Origin: CAJQGY01 sp964417685
GTDB taxonomy: Bacteria; Pseudomonadota; Gammaproteobacteria; Magnimaribacterales; D2472
Assembly (NCBI GenBank): GCA_964417685.1
Contig: CAYQIT010000011.1
Coordinates: forward strand, 1 to 26,403
Length of the DNA stretch: 26,403 nt
Direction of reading: 5' to 3'
The stretch's first letter is position 1. The number at the start of each line of letters is the position of its first letter. The translations under genes were made by a program, and so were the position numbers. The notes below the pieces were generated by a model. The model saw only the letters and a list, made by a program, of their open reading frames with translations. It ran no database searches and was not told where the DNA came from. Below are positions 16,444 through 24,145 of this stretch, one piece after another.

Positions 16444-17304
16444 ATGGCTAATACAAAAGAAGTAAGAAAACAGATTGCGAGCATAAAAAGCACGCAAAAA
16501 ATCACCTCAGCTATGGAGATGGTTGCTGCTTCTAAAATGAAAAAAACCCAGGACAGCATGTTCGAAGGAAGGCCATATTCACAAAAAATAAAAGAAGTTA
16601 TTTCACATATTGCTATGGCTAGCTCTGAATACAACCACCCTTTTTATGAAGAGAGAAAACCTAAGAAAGCTTGCTTTATAGTGATCTCATCAGACAAAGG
16701 TTTGTGCGGAGGTTTAAACATAAATCTATTCAAACAAGTGATTGCCAAATCTGCAGAACTAGATGCTCAAGGTATAGAATCATGTTTTGCACTTGTCGGC
16801 ACAAAAGCATCTGGATTCTTTAAGTCGGTTGGTGGCCAGGTCGTTGCTGTAACAGAAAAGCTTGGTGACAAACCAAACCCTGATGATCTGATTGGTTTCA
16901 CAAAGGTGGTTTTAGATATGCATAAAAATGGAGACATTGATGAGGCATACCTATGTTCAAACAGCTTTGTAAACACAATGACACAACAACCAAAAGTAGA
17001 GCAGCTTATTCCACTATCACCAGAGGAAATAGATGGACCAAAAACACACTGGGATTACATTTACGAACCCGAAGCAAAGGTTTTGTTAGATGGTTTACTA
17101 ACAAGATACATAGAATCACTTGTCTATCAGGCTGTGGTTGAAAATAACGCATGCGAACAAGCAGCCAAAATGATCGCAATGAAAAATGCAACCGATAACG
17201 CGGGTGACTTAATCAAAGAATTAGAACTTTTATACAACAACGTAAGACAAGCGGCTATCACTCAAGAGCTCTCAGAGATAGTCGGCGGCGCAGCTGCAGT
17301 TTAA
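16444..17304 (+). CDS. atpG: ATP synthase F1 subunit gamma
   Basis: Central rotating shaft of F1, 286 aa. Its two long terminal helices are recognisable: EVRKQIASIKSTQKITSAMEMVAASKMKK at the N-terminus and NATDNAGDLIKELELLYNNVRQAAITQELSEIVGGAAAV at the C-terminus. SSDKGLCGGLN is the conserved internal motif. It starts 7 bp after atpA. Confidence 0.98.
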   Translation: MANTKEVRKQIASIKSTQKITSAMEMVAASKMKKTQDSMFEGRPYSQKIKEVISHIAMASSEYNHPFYEERKPKKACFIVISSDKGLCGGLNINLFKQVIAKSAELDAQGIESCFALVGTKASGFFKSVGGQVVAVTEKLGDKPNPDDLIGFTKVVLDMHKNGDIDEAYLCSNSFVNTMTQQPKVEQLIPLSPEEIDGPKTHWDYIYEPEAKVLLDGLLTRYIESLVYQAVVENNACEQAAKMIAMKNATDNAGDLIKELELLYNNVRQAAITQELSEIVGGAAAV

Positions 17305-17316
17305 GGAGAAAATGAT

Positions 17317-18714
17317 ATGAGCAATGGATTAGTAACACAAATTATAGGAGCTGTTATCGATGTCGAGTTCGAAAAAGATAACATTCCTCAGGTATACGAA
17401 GCCCTTCTTATTGAAGAAGCCGGTATAACGCTAGAGGTGCAGCAGCAGCTCGGTGACGGTGTTGTCAGGGCTATTGCAATGGGAGCTACCGAAGGGTTAA
17501 AAAGAGGCCTTGTTGTTTCAAGAACAAACGCACCAATATCTGTTCCAGTGGGGCAAGAGACCCTTGGTCGTATTATGGACGTGCTTGGTAACCCAATTGA
17601 CGAAAAGGGCCCGATTGGTGAAAAAGAAAAAATGCCAATTCACAGAAAACCACCAAGCTACACAGATCAATCAGCTTCAAATGATATTCTTGAAACAGGT
17701 ATTAAGGTTATTGACCTTATGTGCCCATTTGCTAAGGGTGGTAAAGTTGGTTTGTTTGGTGGGGCTGGTGTTGGTAAAACAGTTAACATGATGGAGCTCA
17801 TCAATAATATTGCCTTACAACACTCAGGATTATCTGTTTTCACTGGTGTTGGAGAGAGAACAAGAGAAGGTAACGATTTCTATTACGAGATGCAGGAATC
17901 AGGTGTTGTTAACATTGATAAGCCTGAAGATTCAAAAGTTGCCATGGTTTACGGTCAGATGAATGAGCCGCCAGGCAACAGATTAAGAGTTGCTTTAACA
18001 GGTTTAACAATGGCTGAAAAGTTTAGAGATGACGGTAAAGATGTGCTTTTGTTTATCGATAATATCTATCGTTATACGCTCGCCGGGGTTGAGGTTTCTG
18101 CTCTGCTTGGAAGAATGCCATCTGCGGTGGGCTATCAGCCAACACTTGCAGAAGAAATGGGTGCTTTACAAGAAAGGATTACATCAACAAATACAGGATC
18201 TATTACTTCTATCCAAGCGGTATATGTTCCAGCTGATGATTTAACAGACCCGTCGCCTGCAACAACATTTGCTCACTTAGATGCAACAGTTGTTTTATCA
18301 AGACAAATTTCTGAGTTAGGTATATATCCTGCTGTAGACCCACTTGATTCAACCAGCAGACAACTAGATCCATTTGTGGTTGGCGATGAGCATTATGCTG
18401 TAGCCCAAGGAGTTCAAAAAATTCTTCAGAGATATAATGAGCTTAAGGATATTATCGCAATTCTTGGTATGGACGAGCTATCTGAAGAAGATAAAGGGCT
18501 TGTAGCGAGAGCAAGGAGAGCACAAAGATTTTTATCTCAGCCTTTCTTTGTTGCAGAAATTTTCACTGGTACACCAGGAAAATATGTTTCGCTTGATGAC
18601 ACTATCAAAGCATTTAAAGGAATATTGGCTGGTGATTACGATGACCTTCCAGAGCAGGCTTTCTATATGGTAGGAACTATTGAGGAAGCGGTAGAAAAAG
18701 CTAAAACCTTATAA
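17317..18714 (+). CDS. atpD: ATP synthase F1 subunit beta
   Basis: Catalytic subunit of F1, 465 aa. Walker A GGAGVGKT is near residue 149, the catalytic glutamate region GVGERTREGNDF follows, and the Walker B strand is LLFIDNIYRYTLAG. The ATG at 17317 is preceded by GGAG eight bases upstream; an earlier ATG at 17312 runs into a stop after one codon and is not used. Confidence 0.99.
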   Translation: MSNGLVTQIIGAVIDVEFEKDNIPQVYEALLIEEAGITLEVQQQLGDGVVRAIAMGATEGLKRGLVVSRTNAPISVPVGQETLGRIMDVLGNPIDEKGPIGEKEKMPIHRKPPSYTDQSASNDILETGIKVIDLMCPFAKGGKVGLFGGAGVGKTVNMMELINNIALQHSGLSVFTGVGERTREGNDFYYEMQESGVVNIDKPEDSKVAMVYGQMNEPPGNRLRVALTGLTMAEKFRDDGKDVLLFIDNIYRYTLAGVEVSALLGRMPSAVGYQPTLAEEMGALQERITSTNTGSITSIQAVYVPADDLTDPSPATTFAHLDATVVLSRQISELGIYPAVDPLDSTSRQLDPFVVGDEHYAVAQGVQKILQRYNELKDIIAILGMDELSEEDKGLVARARRAQRFLSQPFFVAEIFTGTPGKYVSLDDTIKAFKGILAGDYDDLPEQAFYMVGTIEEAVEKAKTL

Positions 18715-18716
18715 AT

Positions 18717-19130
18717 ATGAGCACCATTAAGATCAACATAGTTTCTTCAAGTGAAGAAATTTATTCCGGAGAAGGAACTATGGTTTATGCCACTGGATCT
18801 CTTGGTGAAATTGGTATAGCTCCTGGTCATACACCTCTATTAACAGGCCTAGCAGCAGGTCCGGTAAGGGTTGTTAATGGTGAAAAAGAAGAAGCATTCT
18901 TTTGCTCGGGAGGCTTTTTAGAAGTCCAGCCAGATCTAATAACTGTTTTGTCAGATACGGCTGAGCGAGCTGAAAATTTAGATGAAGCAGAGGCAATTAA
19001 AGCAAAAGAGGCTGCTGAGAAAGATTTAGCCAATCAAGACGCTTCATTAGATTATGCTAAAGCGTCTGCGCAGCTAGCTGAGGCAGTAGCAAGACTCAAA
19101 ACAATTCAAAAACTTCGTAAAAAGCAGTAA
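18717..19130 (+). CDS. atpC: ATP synthase F1 subunit epsilon
   Basis: Regulatory central-stalk subunit, 137 aa: an N-terminal beta sandwich (with GELGIAPGHTPLLT-type sequence GEIGIAPGHTPLLTGLAAG) and two C-terminal helices that inhibit hydrolysis. It starts 2 bp after atpD and is the last atp gene; glmU follows after 31 bp, as in many gammaproteobacteria. Confidence 0.97.
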   Translation: MSTIKINIVSSSEEIYSGEGTMVYATGSLGEIGIAPGHTPLLTGLAAGPVRVVNGEKEEAFFCSGGFLEVQPDLITVLSDTAERAENLDEAEAIKAKEAAEKDLANQDASLDYAKASAQLAEAVARLKTIQKLRKKQ

Positions 19131-19137
19131 TATAAGT

Positions 19138-19161
19138 ATTAATTTTAAACATTAAATTAAT
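19138..19161 (+). repeat. AT-rich inverted repeat directly before the glmU start
   Basis: ATTAATTT (19138-19145) and AAATTAAT (19154-19161) pair across 8 bases and end exactly at the glmU GTG. The stem has no G-C pairs, so it is weak. An ATGTGA start-stop string (19160-19165) overlaps the GTG. It might temper glmU translation relative to atp, which is inference. Confidence 0.35.
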
Positions 19162-20520
19162 GTGAATATACATACTATTATTCTTGCTGCTGGCGAAGGC
19201 ACAAGAATGAACTCTAATCGTGCCAAGTCTCTACAAACAGTAGGCGGCACTTCTATGCTAGAGAAAATATGTAGAACAGCAGGAAAAATTAGCAAAGACA
19301 TAACCTTAATCGTTGGTTTTGATAAAGAATCAATTATTAATGAGGCCAATACTTTTACTGATTTAAATATCACAACCAGCCTTCAACCCAAACCAATAGG
19401 CACTGGTGATGCAGTTAAGTGCGGGTTGGATAAAGTCAGCCCAGGCTCAAAAGTTTTGATCCTATATGGCGATGTCCCATTAATTAAAAAGGCCACCCTC
19501 GACAATCTCATCACAGAATCAAGTGAGGGCGCATCAATTTTAACCACTACCCTAGACGATCCTTTTGGTTATGGGAGGGTTAAAAAAACAGAGAGCGGTT
19601 TTGCGACAGAGATAATAGAAGAGAAAGATGCAGACAGCAACGAAAAGAAGATTAAAGAAGTATTCACTGGCGTTTTATGTGCAGAGAAAGAGCTATTAGA
19701 AACAAGCCTTAAAGAAGTTACAAACAATAATGCAGCAAATGAATTTTACTTAACCGACATAGTTTCTATAATGAGTTCTAAGGGGGTAAACATTAATACC
19801 TGTATTTCTTCAAATGAGGAAGTTCAAGGCGCCAACAATAAAAAAGAATTAGAAAAGCTTGAGAGTATATACAGATCAATGAAAACAGAGGATTTATTCA
19901 ACCAAGGCATAACTATTGTAGATGCCAAAAGACTCGACGTTAGGGGTGAGGTTAAAGCTGGCAAAGACTGCCTGATAGACGTCAATGTAATCTTAGAGGG
20001 AGATATCACGCTTGGTAATAATGTCTCTATAGGCCCAAATACAATTTTGAAAGATGTAGAGATTGGTGATGGCACTAAAATAGAAGCCTTCTCACATATA
20101 GTAAATGCAAGAATTGGCGATAACTGCTCAATAGGACCATATGCAAGACTAAGAGAGGGCAGCAAAATAGAAGACTCTGGAAAAGTAGGCAATTTTGTTG
20201 AAACAAAAAATAGCACACTTGGCAACGGCTCAAAAGCTAACCACTTTACCTATTTAGGCGACACAACAGTTGGCACCAAAACAAATATTGGGGCCGGCAC
20301 AATAACTTGCAACTATGACGGCAAAGATAAACATAAAACCATTGTTGGCGACAATAGTTTTATTGGCAGTAACTCTTCTTTAGTTGCGCCAGTGAAAATA
20401 GGAAATAACACCACTATTGCAGCCGGATCAACAATAACCAAAGACGTTCCAAGTGATGCTCTTGGTGTCGGTAGGGCAAAACAATCAAATAAAGACAATT
20501 GGTCTAAGAAAAAAGGATAA
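19162..20520 (+). CDS. glmU: Bifunctional GlcN-1-P acetyltransferase / GlcNAc-1-P uridyltransferase
   Basis: Makes UDP-GlcNAc for peptidoglycan and lipopolysaccharide. The 452-aa protein has an N-terminal nucleotidyltransferase domain with LAAGEGTRM at residues 8-16 and a catalytic-site lysine at 22; the usual proline before that lysine is an alanine (RAK). From about residue 250 a left-handed beta helix of hexapeptide repeats forms the acetyltransferase, with KVGNFVETKN and FIGSNSSLVAPVKIG. The start is GTG; the ATG two bases earlier runs straight into TGA. Confidence 0.97.
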   Translation: MNIHTIILAAGEGTRMNSNRAKSLQTVGGTSMLEKICRTAGKISKDITLIVGFDKESIINEANTFTDLNITTSLQPKPIGTGDAVKCGLDKVSPGSKVLILYGDVPLIKKATLDNLITESSEGASILTTTLDDPFGYGRVKKTESGFATEIIEEKDADSNEKKIKEVFTGVLCAEKELLETSLKEVTNNNAANEFYLTDIVSIMSSKGVNINTCISSNEEVQGANNKKELEKLESIYRSMKTEDLFNQGITIVDAKRLDVRGEVKAGKDCLIDVNVILEGDITLGNNVSIGPNTILKDVEIGDGTKIEAFSHIVNARIGDNCSIGPYARLREGSKIEDSGKVGNFVETKNSTLGNGSKANHFTYLGDTTVGTKTNIGAGTITCNYDGKDKHKTIVGDNSFIGSNSSLVAPVKIGNNTTIAAGSTITKDVPSDALGVGRAKQSNKDNWSKKKG

Positions 20521-20523
20521 AAA

Positions 20524-22350
20524 ATGTGCGGCATTATTGCAGCTGCCTCTAACAGGCATGTAGGAAAATTATTAGTCCAAGGGCTTCATAAAATGGAGTA
20601 TCGAGGATATGACTCAGCAGGCATCGCTCTTCATCAAAATGAGAGCATAGCCCACCTTAGGGCCCTTGGAAAAGTTCAGCTTCTAGAAGAAAAAATGATT
20701 GCTGAAAAACCAAAAAGTAAATTAGGCATTGCTCATACAAGATGGGCAACTCATGGGGAGCCGTCAGAGATTAATGCTCATCCCCATAAGTCCCAAAATT
20801 CTGTTTATATTGTTCATAACGGCATTATTGAAAATTATGTTGAGCTTAGAGAAGACCTTAAGAAAGATGGCTATGAATTTATATCTCAAACAGATTCAGA
20901 GCTTATCGCGCATTTGCTTGATTTATATATCAACCAAGGCCAGTCAATGATCGACGCAATGTATTCAGCAAAAGGAAAACTTGAGGGCGCATATGCGATA
21001 GCAGCTATTGATATAAAAGATAACACTAATTTGGTTATAGCAAGAAACAAGTCACCTCTATTAATAGGAATTGGAGCTGATGAAATGTTTGCAGCCTCAG
21101 ACCCGCTTGCTATAGCACAACAAACCAATGACTTTATTTTTTTAGAAGATGGTGATGTGGCAGAGATTTCTGCTAATAGCTACAAAATATTTGATGAATC
21201 TAAAAACGAAGCCAAAAGAGAAATTACGCATATAGATATTTCAGCTCAAGCAACCTCAAAGGGTGATTACAGGCACTATATGGAAAAAGAAATTTACGAA
21301 CAACCTGAGGCTGTTTCAAAAACAATAGACGGAAGAATAGGAGGCGAGGACGTTCTAGATAATATTTTTGGCTTGGGTTCTACCGAACTATTCTCAAAAG
21401 TAGAACGTATTCAAATAGTTGCTTGCGGAACAAGTCTTCATGCAGGAAGAGTTGCTGCAAATTGGTTTTCATCAATAGCCGAACTTCCATCCCAAATTGA
21501 TTATGCAAGTGAGTATAGATATAGAAATCCTCATGTAGATAAAAACTCATTATTAATTACCATCTCTCAATCGGGCGAAACAGCTGATACTTTGGCCGCA
21601 TTGAACTATGCAAAAGAAAAAGACTATCTTTCTACCCTTACTATTTGTAATGTTCCCACGAGCTCTTTAGCTAGAGAGTCAGACTTTTCACTATTTACCA
21701 ACGCAGGCCCGGAAATAGGTGTTGCCTCAACCAAAGCTTTTACAACTCAGCTTGCAGGATTGATGTTGCTTGCATTATCAATTGCAAAAAGTAGAGGGCT
21801 AAACCCAAAACTTAGGGGAAGAATAGTCCAGGCGTTAAGATTGCTCCCAGTGACTATCGCAGAGGCCCTTAACTTAAAAGAACAAATGGTTGAAATAGCA
21901 CCAAATATTGCTAACAAAGATAATGCTTTATTTTTAGGTAGAGGTATTTTTTATCCTATCGCCAAAGAAGGAGCATTAAAGCTTAAAGAGATTTCTTACA
22001 TCCATGCAGAAGCTTACCCGGCTGGCGAGCTAAAACATGGCCCACTTGCATTAATAGATGAAAATATGCCGGTTATAGCATTAGCGCCTGAAAGTGAAAT
22101 CGCAGAAAAACTAATTTCTAATTTAGAAGAAGTGAAGGCAAGAGGAGGAACCCTTTATGTCTGCGCCGACCCTTCGGTAAACATGGATGTTAAGTCTGGC
22201 AAATTAGTTCACATGCCCGAGTGTGATTTCTTCATGACACCAATTGTTTATAACATTCCATTGCAAATTCTTTCATACGAAGTTGCGCTTCTCAGAGGAA
22301 CAGACATTGATCAGCCAAGGAATCTAGCCAAGTCGGTGACTGTCGAGTAA
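20524..22350 (+). CDS. glmS: Glutamine-fructose-6-phosphate aminotransferase (isomerizing)
   Basis: First step of amino-sugar synthesis, giving GlcN-6-P for the pathway that GlmU finishes. The 608 aa begin MCGIIAAASNRHVG, where Cys2 is the glutaminase nucleophile. Two SIS domains follow, with ISQSGETADT and GPEIGVASTKAFTTQ, and ELKHGPLALI near the C-terminus. The protein ends in DQPRNLAKSVTVE, the strongly conserved tail. That tail is the attTn7 target in other bacteria, and its end is repeated four more times downstream here. It starts 3 bp after glmU, so the two are cotranscribed. Confidence 0.98.
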   Translation: MCGIIAAASNRHVGKLLVQGLHKMEYRGYDSAGIALHQNESIAHLRALGKVQLLEEKMIAEKPKSKLGIAHTRWATHGEPSEINAHPHKSQNSVYIVHNGIIENYVELREDLKKDGYEFISQTDSELIAHLLDLYINQGQSMIDAMYSAKGKLEGAYAIAAIDIKDNTNLVIARNKSPLLIGIGADEMFAASDPLAIAQQTNDFIFLEDGDVAEISANSYKIFDESKNEAKREITHIDISAQATSKGDYRHYMEKEIYEQPEAVSKTIDGRIGGEDVLDNIFGLGSTELFSKVERIQIVACGTSLHAGRVAANWFSSIAELPSQIDYASEYRYRNPHVDKNSLLITISQSGETADTLAALNYAKEKDYLSTLTICNVPTSSLARESDFSLFTNAGPEIGVASTKAFTTQLAGLMLLALSIAKSRGLNPKLRGRIVQALRLLPVTIAEALNLKEQMVEIAPNIANKDNALFLGRGIFYPIAKEGALKLKEISYIHAEAYPAGELKHGPLALIDENMPVIALAPESEIAEKLISNLEEVKARGGTLYVCADPSVNMDVKSGKLVHMPECDFFMTPIVYNIPLQILSYEVALLRGTDIDQPRNLAKSVTVE

Positions 22351-22365
22351 GTTCGAACAGTGATT
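22333..22365 (+). repeat. glmS-tail repeat, resident copy (end of glmS plus flank)
   Basis: Contains TCG GTG ACT GTC GAG TAA (Ser-Val-Thr-Val-Glu-stop of glmS) followed by GTTCGAACAGTGATT. It is the reference copy for the four downstream copies and the presumed integration target. Confidence 0.8.
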
Positions 22366-22395
22366 TCTTACTTCTAAAAAATATACAAAACTTAT

Positions 22396-22431
22396 ACACA
22401 TTAGGACCTTAAAAAACCTATATGTGTTTTT
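22396..22431 (+). terminator. Probable rho-independent terminator after glmS
   Basis: ACACATTAGG (22396-22405) pairs with CCTATATGTGT (22417-22427) with one bulged base, followed by a run of T to 22431. It would end the atp-glmU-glmS transcript, and the DUF805 promoter lies immediately behind it. TTATACACA, a relaxed DnaA-box match, overlaps the left arm and is probably incidental. Confidence 0.6.
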
Positions 22432-22439
22432 CTAAAGTA

Positions 22440-22445
22440 TATAAT
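22440..22445 (+). promoter_or_regulatory. Probable -10 element for the DUF805 gene
   Basis: A perfect TATAAT in the string AAAGTATATAAT, 30 bp before the start codon and just after the glmS terminator. No convincing -35 is seen. Confidence 0.45.
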
Positions 22446-22475
22446 TTGATTTCATAACAAATAATTAAAAAAATT

Positions 22476-22910
22476 ATGAGCATAAAAGATGCATGCGTAT
22501 CAGTTTTTAATAATTGGAATAATTTCAGTGGAAGGGCATGCAGAAGCGAGTTCTGGTATTTTTGCTTAGCATTATTTATTGCAGGTTTTTTGATTAGTTT
22601 TATCGAAGCAATTCTTTATGCATCCATTGAAGGTTTTCCAACTATACTTTCATACGGAATGGAGTTTAGAGATAAAGAATGGCAAAGTGTACGAAATCCT
22701 GTTGGACCATTAACCTTAATATTTAATGCAATTATTTTATTTCCTTCTATATCTGTAACCTCCAGAAGACTACAAGACAGAAGCATCTCAGGATGGTGGC
22801 AATTATCTTATTTCACTATTATTGGGATGTTTGTAATTTTCATTTTATTAATGCTGCCATCAAAGGAAGATGAAAATAAATGGGGAAGAAATCCATTAGT
22901 AAATATTTAA
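22476..22910 (+). CDS. DUF805 family membrane protein
   Basis: A 144-aa inner-membrane protein. The N-terminal NNFSGRACRSEFWYF, the middle RRLQDRSISGWWQL and the C-terminal KWGRNPL match the three conserved blocks of DUF805 (FSGRxxRxEFW, RRLHDxGxSGWW, NxxGPNP). Three to four membrane helices are visible. The family's function is unknown. It has its own promoter and lies between the resident glmS tail and the first extra copy, so it is the cargo of the first unit of the array. Its stop codon overlaps an 11-bp inverted repeat of the tail flank. Confidence 0.85.
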   Translation: MSIKDACVSVFNNWNNFSGRACRSEFWYFCLALFIAGFLISFIEAILYASIEGFPTILSYGMEFRDKEWQSVRNPVGPLTLIFNAIILFPSISVTSRRLQDRSISGWWQLSYFTIIGMFVIFILLMLPSKEDENKWGRNPLVNI

Positions 22911-22961
22911 ATCACTGTTCCAACTTAATCAGTAACAGTGGAATAGATTTGAACAGTGATT
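22910..22961 (+). repeat. glmS-tail repeat, copy 1, with inverted flank
   Basis: TCA GTA ACA GTG GAA TAG (22929-22946) again encodes Ser-Val-Thr-Val-Glu-stop and is followed by ATTTGAACAGTGATT. Over 33 bases it matches 25 of the resident copy (22333-22365) without gaps. AATCACTGTTC at 22910-22920 is an exact inverted copy of GAACAGTGATT at 22951-22961. Confidence 0.8.
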
Positions 22962-22967
22962 AACAAA

Positions 22968-23321
22968 ATGATGCACAAAGTTTTAAAAACCATAACATCT
23001 ATCCTAGATTTACTTTCTATTTTATTATTCCACACGATTTTATTTTTTAGTTTTTTTTCTGAGAGCGTAAGGTTAAACCTTGCTGATTTTGTATCGACCT
23101 TGCTTACCAATGGAGTTATTGGGCTATACGTTATTCTTATAATGACAAATCTTATCTTTCCAAATTTCAAACTATGGTATTTTATGTTTCAAGAAAAAAA
23201 TCTTAATATGCTTGTTTATAAAAAAACCATGACTACTTCTAACGTTGAAAAAAAATTGAGTAAATGGATTTATTTATATCTACCTTTTATATTAATTGTT
23301 TATTTCATCATAACGTCTTAA
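22968..23321 (+). CDS. Small membrane protein of unknown function
   Basis: About 117 aa with three hydrophobic segments (roughly LLSILLFHTILFFSFF, TNGVIGLYVILIMTNLIF and YLYLPFILIVYFIITS) separated by charged loops. I do not recognise a family. The frame is open from a GTG at 22956, but that codon lies in the glmS-tail repeat, so ATG 22968 (or 22971) is the likelier start. It is the cargo of the second unit of the array. Confidence 0.55.
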   Translation: MMHKVLKTITSILDLLSILLFHTILFFSFFSESVRLNLADFVSTLLTNGVIGLYVILIMTNLIFPNFKLWYFMFQEKNLNMLVYKKTMTTSNVEKKLSKWIYLYLPFILIVYFIITS

Positions 23322-23393
23322 CCGGAGTGAAAAAATAATGATTGGTACAGATGGGATGATTAAAAACAAAACACGTACATCCAATACAACTTC

Positions 23394-23420
23394 GTCACTG
23401 TTGAATAAGGAAAGATTTCT
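23394..23420 (+). repeat. glmS-tail repeat, copy 2
   Basis: GTC ACT GTT GAA TAA (23394-23408) encodes Val-Thr-Val-Glu-stop with codons different from the resident copy. The preceding codon is TTC, not Ser, one base short of TCG GTC. The flank retains GATTTCT (23414-23420), also found after the resident tail. Confidence 0.65.
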
Positions 23421-23441
23421 CGGTTGGTCGAGAACCACATT

Positions 23442-23636
23442 ATGATTTGTATTAAAACAGAAATACCAAAAGAGATCTGTGAAATAGATGACGAATTAAA
23501 AGCAATTTATCATTCGCATGACACCGTTTGCATTTGGGTTTTCAAATCTAGAGAAGATAGAAATAATTTTATGAACGATACAGTTGGCATGAAGAAAGAA
23601 GAGAGAGAAAAACATTATTCAGATAATTATGGGTAA
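23442..23636 (+). CDS. Small protein of unknown function
   Basis: A 64-aa acidic soluble protein beginning MICIKTEIPKEICEID. The pattern of a short strand, helix, strand HDTVCIWVFKS and helix REDRNNFMN hints at a ferredoxin-like or dimeric alpha-beta fold, but no family is recognised. A TTG at 23424 would add six residues; the ATG is preferred. It is the cargo between glmS-tail copies 2 and 3. Confidence 0.5.
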   Translation: MICIKTEIPKEICEIDDELKAIYHSHDTVCIWVFKSREDRNNFMNDTVGMKKEEREKHYSDNYG

Positions 23637-23651
23637 ATATAATTTGGTTAT

Positions 23652-23691
23652 GGACACTCCGTTACAGTGGAATAATTACAATTATTGATTT
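23652..23691 (+). repeat. glmS-tail repeat, copy 3
   Basis: TCC GTT ACA GTG GAA TAA (23658-23675) encodes Ser-Val-Thr-Val-Glu-stop. It is preceded by GGACACTCC, shared exactly with copy 4. About 13 of 19 positions from the stop codon onward match the resident copy, ending in GATTT. Confidence 0.75.
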
Positions 23692-23703
23692 AGAAACGAA
23701 AGA

Positions 23704-24096
23704 ATGAGTGAGCTAAATAAACAAAACAAAATAATTACTTATATTTTTGAATTGGGACTCATTAAAAGCGTAAATGAGACTAGGCAATTTATGAGGGAAA
23801 ATTCTTCTCCCTATGTTTTTGATTGTTCAGAACCCAAAACCATAAGATTTGAATGGTTTCTATCCGAAGATGAGAAGTCAGCAACATTAATAGAAATGTT
23901 TGAAGATAGCGATGCTGCCAAACTAAGATTAGAAAATCACTCTGAAAGTCATCTTGTTAAAGAGTTTCCAGAATATTTTGAAATTAAGAACTTCATTGTT
24001 TTGGGCGACATTAAACCTGATATGAAGGATAAGTTAGCGGATTGGAATGCAGATTTAAGAGGAAATGTGGGTGGTTTTTTTAAAGGGTTAGATTAA
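23704..24096 (+). CDS. ABM-like dimeric alpha-beta barrel protein
   Basis: A 130-aa soluble protein. The centre, EWFLSEDEKSATLIEMFEDSDAAKLRLENH, followed by FEIKNFIVLGDIKPDMKDKL, has the strand-helix layout and wording of the antibiotic-biosynthesis-monooxygenase-like (ABM) superfamily, whose members include quinol monooxygenases and many proteins of unknown role. No catalytic residue can be assigned. It lies between glmS-tail copies 3 and 4 as a single-gene cargo unit. Family assignment is from memory of the pattern and moderately sure. Confidence 0.65.
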   Translation: MSELNKQNKIITYIFELGLIKSVNETRQFMRENSSPYVFDCSEPKTIRFEWFLSEDEKSATLIEMFEDSDAAKLRLENHSESHLVKEFPEYFEIKNFIVLGDIKPDMKDKLADWNADLRGNVGGFFKGLD

Positions 24097-24112
24097 TAAT
24101 GATTAATGTTGC

Positions 24113-24139
24113 AACGGACACTCCTCTGTCGTCGAATAA
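24113..24139 (+). repeat. glmS-tail repeat, copy 4 (outermost seen)
   Basis: AAC GGA CAC TCC TCT GTC GTC GAA TAA reads Asn-Gly-His-Ser-Ser-Val-Val-Glu-stop; TCT GTC GTC GAA TAA differs from SVTVE-stop by one amino acid. GGACACTCC (24116-24124) is identical to copy 3. No further copy was found to the right. Confidence 0.6.
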
Positions 24140-24145
24140 GTCAAA

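Noticed and set aside
22351..22400. Tn7 insertion downstream of glmS
   Set aside because: No Tn7-like terminal repeats and no tns-like genes are in the window, and Tn7 insertion does not duplicate the glmS tail.
23338..23445. A 35-codon frame with a GGAG ten bases upstream and an ATGA overlap with the 64-aa gene
   Set aside because: It runs in a different frame straight through glmS-tail copy 2, so its second half is explained by the repeat. The peptide has no recognisable feature. Kept out of the gene list, although the start context is decent.
22911..24140. Integron attC sites between the small genes
   Set aside because: The spacing and the single-gene units resemble an integron array, but no RYYYAAC/GTTRRRY core pair could be placed consistently. 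The repeats are better explained as glmS tails.
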